From Bacteroidia bacterium (GTDB lineage Bacteria > Bacteroidota > Bacteroidia > J057), in NCBI GenBank assembly GCA_041391665.1, contig JAWKNO010000002.1, forward strand, positions 2,604,001-2,668,000: a DNA stretch of 64,000 bases. The letters are read 5' to 3'. Under the pieces are notes generated by a model that saw nothing but the letters and a program-made list of their open reading frames with translations, did not search any database and had not been told where the DNA came from. Numbering within the stretch: position 1 is the first letter of the stretch; each line of letters begins with the position of its first letter. Positions 28,270-34,840 of this stretch are shown here, one piece after another. A program made the translations under genes and the position numbers.

Positions 28270-28696
28270 TTATATCTCTTTGAAATGGGTTTTGTTTTTA
28301 TCCATTACTTTTATCCCAGTTCAACTTCAAGCTCAGTTAATAGAAGATTTTAAACTTTTTTCCCGAGGTTTTGGCGAGGATCCGATTGAATTAGAATTGT
28401 CTGCTGATTATGGTATTCAAACAATTAAGTATTTAGGAAAGATCGTTTCTTTAGAAGGAGATACTTTTAGAACTTTCACTTCTTTTATCAACTTCAATGG
28501 AAAAGGGGTTAGTAGGTTATTTTTTATTTCTGAAGAGGAGGAGCAGTACATTTATTCCGTTGACCTTCCTGAAGATCTACCAATAAAAATTGAGAATACC
28601 GAGTTAATATTTGAGAAGGGAAGACTGATTTTCGAGTGTCCATGCCCATTTATTTGTCCCCCTTCCTATGGGTGTTTGGAAAGGTGGACCTATTAA
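28253..28696 (+). CDS. Exported small protein, probable immunity partner of the lysozyme-like tip
   Basis: A 147-residue protein I cannot assign to a family. The ATG at 28253 overlaps the 3' end of tip 3 by 17 bp and gives a proper signal peptide (LKWVLFLSITFIPVQLQAQ). The mature part is acidic and beta-rich (DPIELELSADYGIQTIKYLG, FFISEEEEQYIYSV) and ends with several cysteines (FECPCPFICPPSYGCLE) that may form disulfides. Export to the periplasm is what an immunity protein against a peptidoglycan-cutting toxin would need. The role is inferred from position and export. Confidence 0.65.
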   Translation: MKRINDYISLKWVLFLSITFIPVQLQAQLIEDFKLFSRGFGEDPIELELSADYGIQTIKYLGKIVSLEGDTFRTFTSFINFNGKGVSRLFFISEEEEQYIYSVDLPEDLPIKIENTELIFEKGRLIFECPCPFICPPSYGCLERWTY

Positions 28697-28770
28697 GCAT
28701 GAAACATATTATACCTCGCCCAATTTATCTCTAAGTACAAAAAATCCCTACCTCAGTCCAGCGCGAATCT

Positions 28771-28822
28771 CCCCCGCTCTACGAAAGCGCAGGGGCCGTG
28801 GGGTGAGTTCGACAAGCGTTCT
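28771..28822 (+). repeat. Hairpin repeat before Rhs core, copy 2
   Basis: CCCCCGCTCT, then an imperfect complement ending GCGCAGGGGCC, then GGGGTGAGTTC and CGTTCT, as in the copies at 22993 and 30532. The stem here has mismatches. The element runs directly into the Rhs core of tip 4. Confidence 0.55.
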
Positions 28823-28880
28823 TTGAATCTGGGGGATTATCGCTTTGGGTTTAACGGGAAGGAGTCGGATGGGGAAACCT
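28816..28880 (+). repeat. Rhs core repeat type 1, copy B
   Basis: Near-identical to 25655-25720 and encodes the same RSLNLGDYRFGFNGKESDGE text, with a handful of base changes. It is the left edge of the tip 4 fragment. Confidence 0.75.
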
Positions 28881-29798
28881 ACGGAACTGGGAATATATAC
28901 GACTATGGTTTTCGGATCTATAACCCACGCTTAGGAAAGTTTCTTTCGGTGGATCCGCTGAGTCCGGAATATCCATGGTACACACCGTATCAGTTTGCGG
29001 GGAATAAGCCGGTGAATTCGGTGGATTTGGATGGGCTGGAGGAAAAGGAAGCTTATGACGAGAATGAGGCAGATATGCTGCGACGTCAGGGAAAATTGGA
29101 TGGTCGCTCAATTACCCGTTTGGTTGGCGCAAATCCTCGTGATCTCAACCTCAACAATCCTTATGATCAAAGTTACCTAAAATCCAGTTGGATTCAGGCA
29201 GAAGTAAACCAGTCCTTGACAAAACAACTGTTTGAATATGTGGGGGATGCTTCGATGATGATTGGGGGAATGTTTGGAGCGGTTGGAATGACCTATTCAA
29301 ATCCCGTCAACATTTCTGCAAAAGCGCCGACGAAGTTGGAGAGTTGGTTTCGGGGATTGAGTACTACTTTTCGGAATCTGTTTCGGCGGGGTGGGAACAA
29401 ACTCCCGACGATCAAGCAGGTACGAGCCTCCCATATAGACGAAGTCGCGGAGTGAATTGGAGGGAATGCTCCGGATGAAGGAGATGCCATTTGGGGCTGT
29501 AGAAGTTAATTACTCAAATGTTTTAAATTCAGCTAGTTCATCATATAAAGGTTCGACGGTTTTGGGGCATTCCTTAAGTAAACACGTTCGGAACCCTAGT
29601 ATTTGGGGAAAATTAGTTGGTGATAAATCAACATGGCATAACCAAGCTTTGCAACACTTTGATGATATTATGAATGCACCTGGAAGTTTTATTAAAAAAA
29701 CAAATGACTACGGAATAAACTTTTTGGAAAAGAGATTATCTGATGGAAGAGGCATTCGTTTAAATATGGATAAGACATTTAAAGGGTTTATCGATTAG
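28823..29798 (+). pseudogene. Displaced Rhs tip 4, frameshifted toxin fragment
   Basis: Two consecutive reading frames make one former tip. The first (to the TGA at 29453-29455) carries Rhs core, DYGFRIYNPRLGKFLSVDPL and AGNKPVNSVDLDGLEEKE, then a linker with a hydrophobic patch (ASMMIGGMFGAVGMTYS). The second, from 29457 to 29798, carries the toxin end: VLGHSLSKHVRNPSIWG, WHNQALQHFDDIMNAPGSF, and FLEKRLSDGRGIRLNMD with TFKGFID at the C-terminus. Removing one T near 29453 joins them as DEVAEELEGMLRMKE. The end resembles a known polymorphic-toxin tail with conserved HxxxxH and DGRGxRLN words, perhaps Ntox35-like; I am unsure of the name. As it stands the full tip cannot be made without frameshifting. 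Confidence 0.7.
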
Positions 29799-29803
29799 AA
29801 TAT

Positions 29804-30295
29804 ATGAAAGAAATTACTGAAATTATAGAAATAGTATTTGAAAGAGTTAAACTTGAAAAAATAGTTGAAATCTTGATTAGAAAGCTATCTGAGTCAACTT
29901 TAAAAAAGTATAACATTATTGCAGACTCATCAGAATTTAATTTAGAGTCGAAAGAGATGATTTTTGATAGCATTAATCGATCTTCAGATGGAGCATTCGT
30001 TTTTACTTTTTCAAACTTTAGTTTGAAAGACATCTTTTTATCACAAGTGTGGTTCCGAATTGATAAATATGATAATATCTATGACTTGAGCTTAGACATT
30101 GAAGAAAAGGAAATACGACAAAAGACCTCTATTTCAGATTTACAGAAGCGTGTCGCATCTCTTGCAGAGGAATTAAAAACAAATAGCTATTATTGTGGAT
30201 ACGAACCTGCAACTGATGAGGAAACAAGGCTATTTTCAGTAAATATATTAGGGCCATTAAATAATTGGGAAATATGGATAACTAGAATGAACTAA
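29804..30295 (+). CDS. Soluble acidic protein, probable immunity partner of tip 4
   Basis: A 163-residue protein without signal peptide or membrane helix, starting 5 bp after the toxin stop codon. It begins with charged helices (MKEITEIIEIVFERVKLEK), has a beta-type centre (FVFTFSNFSLKDIFLSQVWF, IDKYDNIYDLSLDIEEKE) and ends in GPLNNWEIWITRMN. No family is recognised. Acidic, cytosolic and immediately downstream fits an immunity protein against a nuclease-like or other cytosol-acting toxin. The reading frame is intact although the toxin upstream is frameshifted, so it could still protect the cell against outside copies of the toxin. Confidence 0.65.
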   Translation: MKEITEIIEIVFERVKLEKIVEILIRKLSESTLKKYNIIADSSEFNLESKEMIFDSINRSSDGAFVFTFSNFSLKDIFLSQVWFRIDKYDNIYDLSLDIEEKEIRQKTSISDLQKRVASLAEELKTNSYYCGYEPATDEETRLFSVNILGPLNNWEIWITRMN

Positions 30296-30311
30296 CGTTG
30301 CTACTGCGGGG

Positions 30312-30437
30312 TGTCCTCTTCCCCAAAGCCGCAACAGGTCTAAAGTAAAAATTCTGCCTTAAATGTTGTCCGATCTCATCGGGAGTTTTGTGGCCGATGG
30401 AGCTGTGGGGGTGGAGATTATACTCGCGTAAATGTGT
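30312..30437 (-). mobile_element. IS3-family transposase 3'-end remnant, copy 1
   Basis: Read on the minus strand this gives REYNLHPHSSIGHKTPDEIG and QHLRQNFYF, the C-terminal end of an IS3-type OrfB integrase-core transposase. The original stop is lost (TTT AGA). The outer edge at 30312 starts TGTCCTCTTCCCCAAAGC, matching the terminal repeats at 32995 and, inverted, at 59111-59134. The rest of the element is gone. Confidence 0.75.
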
Positions 30438-30466
30438 CAATTAATTATTTAAAAGTATTACCTTAG
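30429..30466 (+). repeat. Rhs-island boundary repeat, copy 3
   Basis: A diverged copy with TGTGTCAATTAATT and AAAGTATTACCTTAGCC, in the same order as 22915-22961. It lies against the IS3 remnant and before the third hairpin repeat. Confidence 0.45.
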
Positions 30467-30531
30467 CCAACGCCGCGCCGGTCTGATTTCCCCATAAAAC
30501 CAGCGCCCGTGGGGCAAAATGCAGCCATTTT

Positions 30532-30584
30532 CCCCCGCTCTTCCACAGAACGGGGGCCAGGGGTGAGTTCAATTTGGCCGTTCT
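30532..30584 (+). repeat. Hairpin repeat before Rhs core, copy 3
   Basis: CCCCCGCTCTTCCACAGAACGGGGG has an imperfect stem, followed by GGGGTGAGTTCAATTTGGCC and CGTTCT. The tail is identical to copy 1 (22993-23046) over about 20 bp, and it joins Rhs core codons directly. Confidence 0.6.
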
Positions 30585-31012
30585 TTGAATTTGGGGGAGT
30601 ATCGGTTTGGGTTTCAATCTCAAGAATCCGATCCCGAAATCTACGGCACGGGCAACGCCGTTTCCTACAAGTACCGTGTCGAAGAAACGCGGCTGGGGCG
30701 GTTTTTGAGTGTGGATCCGTTGACGGCTAAGTATCCTTTTTACAGCCCGTATGCGTTTTCGGGCAACCGAGTGCTGGATGCGGTGGAGTAGATGCTTGGT
30801 CTGAGGCACTAAGTGATGGAAATCACCATCATCTTCAGAATCATCCTGGAGTTGGACAGGCAGTTCCTATGTTTGTTCCGGTAAACGATGGATTATATCG
30901 TTTACAGTTTAAGTCTCAAACAAGCAAAATGTTTGACACAAGCGTAGATTTCTATTCAACTGACCTTGGTTACGAGGATGTTGAGGCGGATAACCCTAAA
31001 AGAGAAAAATAA
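30585..31012 (+). pseudogene. Displaced Rhs tip 5, frameshifted
   Basis: The first frame (30585-30791) reads LGEYRFGFQSQESDPEIYGT, YKYRVEETRLGRFLSVDPL and SGNRVLDAVE, then a TAG. Shifting frame at about 30788 continues as VDAWSEALSDGNHHHLQNHP, GVGQAVPMFVPVNDGLYRLQ and FYSTDLGYEDVEADNPKREK, ending at a TAA at 31010-31012. The post-core part is therefore only about 75 residues and includes a His cluster that could belong to an HNH-like or other metal site (guess). The frameshift falls at the usual core-to-toxin junction. A membrane protein gene follows 22 bp later. Confidence 0.7.
30634..30736 (+). repeat. Rhs core repeat type 2, copy B
   Basis: Nearly the same bases as 27356-27458 and 31522-31624, including the shared GTGGATCCGTTGA stretch. 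It makes up most of the remaining core of tip 5. Confidence 0.85.
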
Positions 31013-31034
31013 TATATTAATCCCCATTAAGACT

Positions 31035-31433
31035 ATGAGTTCATTTTTGTCAGTTTGCATAGTATTATTTCAGTCAATTACTTTGCTCATAATTGGAATA
31101 GCCAGTTATGTATTCTTAGTTAGGTTCCTGAAAAAATCAGGTAAAGGGAATTGGCTAAAATATGTAAAAATTAGTGGTTTAGGTTATTTCCTTATGCTTT
31201 TAATAAATACCTCCATTGCTGTTTGGTTCCGTTTCAGTGATTGTTTTACTACGGCAATAGAAGACCCTTCTGTCAGAACAATTGCTAAAACAGAAATACA
31301 AGGAGAAATAGAATATTACTATCAAGGCTTTGGAAAGTCAGTCTATAATCCGGGAAGCAATGATTTTCGGGGTTGGTTCAGAAATGGAACAGCATATTTT
31401 CCGGTAGTTTTCATGGGTGATAATAAAAAGTGA
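31035..31433 (+). CDS. Small two-helix membrane protein, probable immunity partner of tip 5
   Basis: A 132-residue protein starting at the ATG at 31035, 22 bp after the end of tip 5. It has two membrane segments (about 3-30, SFLSVCIVLFQSITLLIIGI; about 47-66, YFLMLLINTSIAVWF) and a soluble C-terminal part with DCFTTAIEDPSVRT and EIEYYYQGFG. I do not recognise a family. Two-helix membrane proteins are known among immunity proteins to membrane- or periplasm-acting toxins, so the same role is inferred here. The frame can also be read from an upstream ATG at 30966 inside the tip, but that would add a charged, unlikely N-terminus. Confidence 0.6.
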   Translation: MSSFLSVCIVLFQSITLLIIGIASYVFLVRFLKKSGKGNWLKYVKISGLGYFLMLLINTSIAVWFRFSDCFTTAIEDPSVRTIAKTEIQGEIEYYYQGFGKSVYNPGSNDFRGWFRNGTAYFPVVFMGDNKK

Positions 31434-31493
31434 AATTGTTGATTTACATGCATCAGGACTCAACTTTAAACTGGAGTGTGGATAGTGTGAATA

Positions 31494-32450
31494 TTGAGCA
31501 TTAACTTGATCGCGTTCTCCCTCGAAATCTACGGCACAGGCAACGCCGTTTCCTACAAGTACCGCGTCGAAGATCCGCGGCTGGGGCGGTTTTTGAGTGT
31601 GGATCCGTTGAGTGCGGAGTATCCGTGGAACTCGCCGTATGCGTTTTCTGAAAATAGGGTTATTGATGGGATTGAGTTGGAGGGGTTGGAGTATTACTAC
31701 ACTGCAAAAGGATATTTATTAGGAAATTGGGGAACATCTCAAGTCATCAAGATTGTTCCTGAAGCTGAAATTGCAAGAGCAAAAGATGCGTTTTTAGAAT
31801 GTGGAGATTTTTGTTTGGAAGAGAATACATACTATTTCGAGGATTACTTACCTGATGTAAGTGAAACATTGCTATATGAGGTTGGTAGTCAAGTAACAGA
31901 TCCTAAAATAAAAAAAGGAATAACAGGTCAGTCTTTGAGAGATGGCCATCCTCTAAAATATAATGAAGCTACTGGCGAAGGAGGTACCTTTGCCGGAACC
32001 CCCGTCCTCCAATCGGACTTGTTTGATATAACAGAGGAATTTAATCATGTGCTTAAGGATAACTTAAGCCATTTCGAACAAGGGTTTTGGTCTAAAAATA
32101 TTAGAGGGGGGCCCTCAGATTGGTGGTTTGGTCTTCAGGTGACAGATGATGCTAATTATGATATCAAAAGTCTAAAGCGAACTAACTTAGATTTAATTCC
32201 ATCTTATGCAGCAATATCAATTGGGGAATGGACTTTATATGAGGGTAGGCTGACAAGATATGATGATTATGGAAATATTTCGTACGGGTATTGGGGAACC
32301 CATTATGGATTTAATAGGGATAAACTTTTAAGCGGAGCAGACGATAATCAGGATACGAAAAATGGTAAGACAACAACAGGTGTAGGTGATGAACAAAGGG
32401 ATAAAGATGCTATCAATTTGGGAATTGACAAGTACTTAAACAGAGATTAA
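31494..32450 (+). CDS. Displaced Rhs C-terminal tip 6
   Basis: A 318-residue tip. Rhs homology starts at about 31522 (EIYGTGNAVSYKYRVEDPRL, GRFLSVDPLSAEYPWNSPYA) and ends at IDGIELEGLEYYY; the TTG at 31494 is only a nominal start. The tip (about residues 70-318) has the block GGPSDWWFGLQVTDDANYDI, which with its Trp/Asp-Lys-like pattern recalls the polymorphic toxin 44-type fold in which a buried WxxK-type motif is followed by a tyrosine, but I am not certain of this. The later YGYWGTHYGFNRDKLLSGAD is another conserved-looking element. The frame is intact. A MORN-type lipoprotein gene starts 4 bp after the stop codon. Confidence 0.68.
   Translation: MSINLIAFSLEIYGTGNAVSYKYRVEDPRLGRFLSVDPLSAEYPWNSPYAFSENRVIDGIELEGLEYYYTAKGYLLGNWGTSQVIKIVPEAEIARAKDAFLECGDFCLEENTYYFEDYLPDVSETLLYEVGSQVTDPKIKKGITGQSLRDGHPLKYNEATGEGGTFAGTPVLQSDLFDITEEFNHVLKDNLSHFEQGFWSKNIRGGPSDWWFGLQVTDDANYDIKSLKRTNLDLIPSYAAISIGEWTLYEGRLTRYDDYGNISYGYWGTHYGFNRDKLLSGADDNQDTKNGKTTTGVGDEQRDKDAINLGIDKYLNRD
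31522..31624 (+). repeat. Rhs core repeat type 2, copy C
   Basis: Third copy of the 100-bp block, closest to the one at 27356-27458. It begins abruptly within the core (…CTCGAAATCTACGGC), which marks a truncated junction with the unrelated sequence at 31434-31520. Confidence 0.85.
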
Positions 32451-32454
32451 TCAA

Positions 32455-32970
32455 ATGAAAAAAAATCGATTTATTATCGGAATATTATTCCTTGTTTCTT
32501 GCAATAGGCTCATTGATAGCAATTCAACATATTACCAGGATGGGAAGTTGTTTCAATCTCCCGAAAACACTCTGGTTGATGGGGTGGTGGTTTCTCATTA
32601 CGCAAATGGAGTTCTTCGTTCAGAAATGACCTATTCGAAAGGTAGACCAAGTGGAGGGTGGAAAACTTATGGATTTGATGGGGAAATTATTCAGCAAGGG
32701 ATATATTTCAAGGATTTATGTATTGATAGCTTTCTTTATGAAGCCAATCCCACCTTAGATTATTTATTATCTTCTAGTCAAGAAGGATCTGTTACATTTG
32801 CTACAATCAGTCTAATTAGCCATAACAAAAATAAATCGCTAGATGATTATTTTCAATACATTAGGAAGGAATGTCTAAGCAAGTATCGTTTTGGCAATGT
32901 TGAAGCTCTTCTAATTGTAGATGACTCAATAATTTTTAGAAAGTGGTTTCCTCAACTAGAATCGGAGTAG
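32455..32970 (+). CDS. MORN-repeat (YwqK-like) lipoprotein, probable immunity partner of tip 6
   Basis: A 171-residue exported protein with a lipobox (IGILFLVSC at about residues 8-16). Residues about 44-80 show a MORN_2/YwqK-type repeat: VVVSHYANGVLRSEMTYSKG, then RPSGGWKTYGFDGEIIQQG and IYFKD. YwqK-family proteins are often annotated as antitoxins next to polymorphic toxins. The remaining 90 residues are unassigned. It lies 4 bp after tip 6, so it is very probably the immunity gene for that tip, acting at the outer face of a membrane. Confidence 0.75.
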   Translation: MKKNRFIIGILFLVSCNRLIDSNSTYYQDGKLFQSPENTLVDGVVVSHYANGVLRSEMTYSKGRPSGGWKTYGFDGEIIQQGIYFKDLCIDSFLYEANPTLDYLLSSSQEGSVTFATISLISHNKNKSLDDYFQYIRKECLSKYRFGNVEALLIVDDSIIFRKWFPQLESE

Positions 32971-32994
32971 ACCTTGAGAGTTATCCTCTTCCAT

Positions 32995-33190
32995 TGTCCT
33001 CTCCCCCAAAGCCGCAACAGATCAAAAGTAAAAATTCTGCCTTAAATGTTGTCCGATCTCATCGGGAGTTTTGTATCCGATGGAGTTGTGAGGGTGGATG
33101 GAATGGTAAGTCATCCACCACTGTTGCAATTTTTCATTGAGCTGTTCCATGTTGTCAAACCATTCGAGATTCAGACATTCCTTTCTGTAT
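32995..33190 (-). mobile_element. IS3-family transposase 3'-end remnant, copy 2
   Basis: On the minus strand the frame gives VKYRKECLNLEWFDNMEQLN, EKLQQWWMTYHSIHPHNSIG and YKTPDEIGQHLRQNFYF, ending in TGA at 33024-33022. This is the end of an IS3-type OrfB transposase. The outer terminus starts TGTCCTCTCCCCCAAAGC at 32995. Everything upstream of about 33190 is lost. With copy 1 it brackets cassettes 5 and 6 in the same orientation. Confidence 0.8.
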
Positions 33191-33288
33191 TTTACCCCGA
33201 TATCTCCTCCAAAGAAATCAGGAAAGCTGCCGCAACATATCGCCGAGGCGATTCAGCACCGCAGTTTGGACCGGGAGACCTAGCGATC

Positions 33289-33412
33289 AACCCAAAACCC
33301 AACACCCAACAGCCAAAACCCAAAACCCAACAGCCAAAACCCAAAACCCAAAACCCAAAACCCAACACCCAAAACCCAACAGCTAACAGCCAACAGCCAA
33401 CACCCCAAAAAA
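33289..33412. repeat. Low-complexity AACCCAAA / AACAGCC repeat
   Basis: About 120 bp of tandem, imperfect units such as CCAAAACCC, CCAACACCC and CCAACAGCC. The strand is almost free of G. It sits between the IS3 remnant and the enolase terminator. It would encode only repeats of a few residues on either strand, with no plausible protein. Confidence 0.85.
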
Positions 33413-33415
33413 CAA

Positions 33416-33442
33416 AAGCCCGCAACATACTATCGCGGGCTT
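33416..33442 (-). terminator. Intrinsic terminator of enolase
   Basis: Stem AAGCCCGC (33416-33423) with GCGGGCTT (33435-33442) and an 11-base loop. On the minus strand it is followed by TTTTGTTTTTT. It lies 24 bp after the enolase stop codon. Confidence 0.8.
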
Positions 33443-33465
33443 CTTTATATGACTAAAAGTCTTCT

Positions 33466-34749
33466 TTACACAAACCGGAATCTTGGTCCTGCATAAACTG
33501 CGGCTTCGCCCAGTTCTTCTTCGATGCGGAGAAGCTGGTTGTATTTAGCGATCCGGTCACTGCGGGAGATAGAGCCGGTTTTGATCTGACCGGAACCCAG
33601 CGCTACGGCGAGGTCAGCGATGGTCGTATCTTCGGTTTCTCCACTGCGGTGGCTGATGATGTTGGTATAGCTGTGGCGGGTAGCCAGCTGTACGGCTTCG
33701 ATAGTTTCGGTCAGTGAGCCGATCTGGTTTACTTTTACCAGGATAGAGTTGGCTACACCTTCGCGGATACCGCGGCTGAGGAAGTCCACATTGGTTACAA
33801 ACAAGTCATCACCTACCAGCTGAATGCGGCTTCCGAGCGTGTCGGTAAGTTCTTTCCAGCCTTTCCAGTCTTCTTCTGCAAGACCGTCTTCGATAGACAC
33901 GATAGGGTATTTGCCACACCAGTCTTTCCAGAAGCTGACCATTTCGGAAGAAGTGAGTTCGTCGCCTGAAGAGAAACGGAAAACGTATTTTCCTTTTTCA
34001 GCATCATAGAATTCGGAGCTGGCGGCGTCGATAGAGATGAAGATATCTTCACCCGGGCGGTAGCCAGCTTTTTCGATGGATTCCATGATGATCTGGAGGG
34101 CAGCTTCATTGGAAGGCAGGTTAGGTGCAAAACCACCTTCGTCACCTACGTTGGTGCTAAGTCCACGTTTTTTCAGTACGCTTTTGAGTGAATGGAAAGT
34201 TTCTGCACCCATGCGGAGGGCTTCGCTGAAATTTTCGGCATTCACCGGCATGATCATAAACTCCTGAATATCCACAGAGTTGTCTGCATGACTTCCTCCG
34301 TTGAGGATGTTCATCATCGGTACGGGCAGGTAACGCGCGTTTACCCCGCCTACATAACGATAAAAAGGAAGGCCTACGGTTTCGCTGGCAGCTCTTGCAA
34401 CAGCGAGAGATACGCCGAGAATTGCGTTGGCACCAAGTTTACCTTTATTGTGGGTTCCATCCAGATTGATAAGCAGATTGTCAATTTCTGCCTGATCAAA
34501 CACCATCATTCCTTCCAGTTCAGGAGCGATAATTTCATTCACATTTTGTACGGCCTGTAAAACGCCTTTACCAACGTAGCGGTCTCCACCATCGCGAAGC
34601 TCCACGGCTTCGTGGGTACCTGTGCTAGCGCCTGAAGGCACGGCAGCACGTCCGATGGTTCCGGCAGAAGTAAGTACCTCCACTTCTACGGTGGGGTTTC
34701 CCCGGGAGTCAAGGATTTCTCTTCCGGTAATGTCTGCGATATAGCTCAT
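33466..34749 (-). CDS. eno: Enolase
   Basis: A 427-residue cytosolic enzyme that converts 2-phosphoglycerate to phosphoenolpyruvate in glycolysis. The N-terminus IADITGREILDSRGNPTVEV is typical, as are the catalytic region NVGDEGGFAPNL, the metal ligands in SIDAASSEFYD, SIEDGLAEEDWKG and VGDDLFVTN, the catalytic lysine in NSILVKVNQIGSLTE, and the signature SHRSGETEDTTIADLAVA. The length is normal. It is a single gene with its own terminator; a TAnnTT(C)G-like box lies upstream of the start, but without a clear TTG. It borders the accessory island and marks the return to core genome. Confidence 0.98.
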   Translation of the reverse strand: MSYIADITGREILDSRGNPTVEVEVLTSAGTIGRAAVPSGASTGTHEAVELRDGGDRYVGKGVLQAVQNVNEIIAPELEGMMVFDQAEIDNLLINLDGTHNKGKLGANAILGVSLAVARAASETVGLPFYRYVGGVNARYLPVPMMNILNGGSHADNSVDIQEFMIMPVNAENFSEALRMGAETFHSLKSVLKKRGLSTNVGDEGGFAPNLPSNEAALQIIMESIEKAGYRPGEDIFISIDAASSEFYDAEKGKYVFRFSSGDELTSSEMVSFWKDWCGKYPIVSIEDGLAEEDWKGWKELTDTLGSRIQLVGDDLFVTNVDFLSRGIREGVANSILVKVNQIGSLTETIEAVQLATRHSYTNIISHRSGETEDTTIADLAVALGSGQIKTGSISRSDRIAKYNQLLRIEEELGEAAVYAGPRFRFV

Positions 34750-34840
34750 AATTAATAATTGGTTTCAAGATACGGCGCGAAGGTAAAAAAAAATCGGTAT
34801 TTTGCCGTTGATTTTTATGCTTTTCCCAAGTTGTTTACCT

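Noticed and set aside
23092..32450. One large rhs gene broken by sequencing errors
   Set aside because: The core blocks recur six times with different ends and separate immunity genes between them, so this is a set of partial copies, not one broken gene.
33289..33412. Possible CRISPR array in the AACCCAAA repeat
   Set aside because: The units are too short and imperfect, with no unique spacers, no palindromic repeat and no cas genes nearby.
33192..33428. Protein made of FWVLGFG repeats on the minus strand
   Set aside because: It is only a reading of the tandem repeat at 33289-33412 and of the transposase remnant in another frame.
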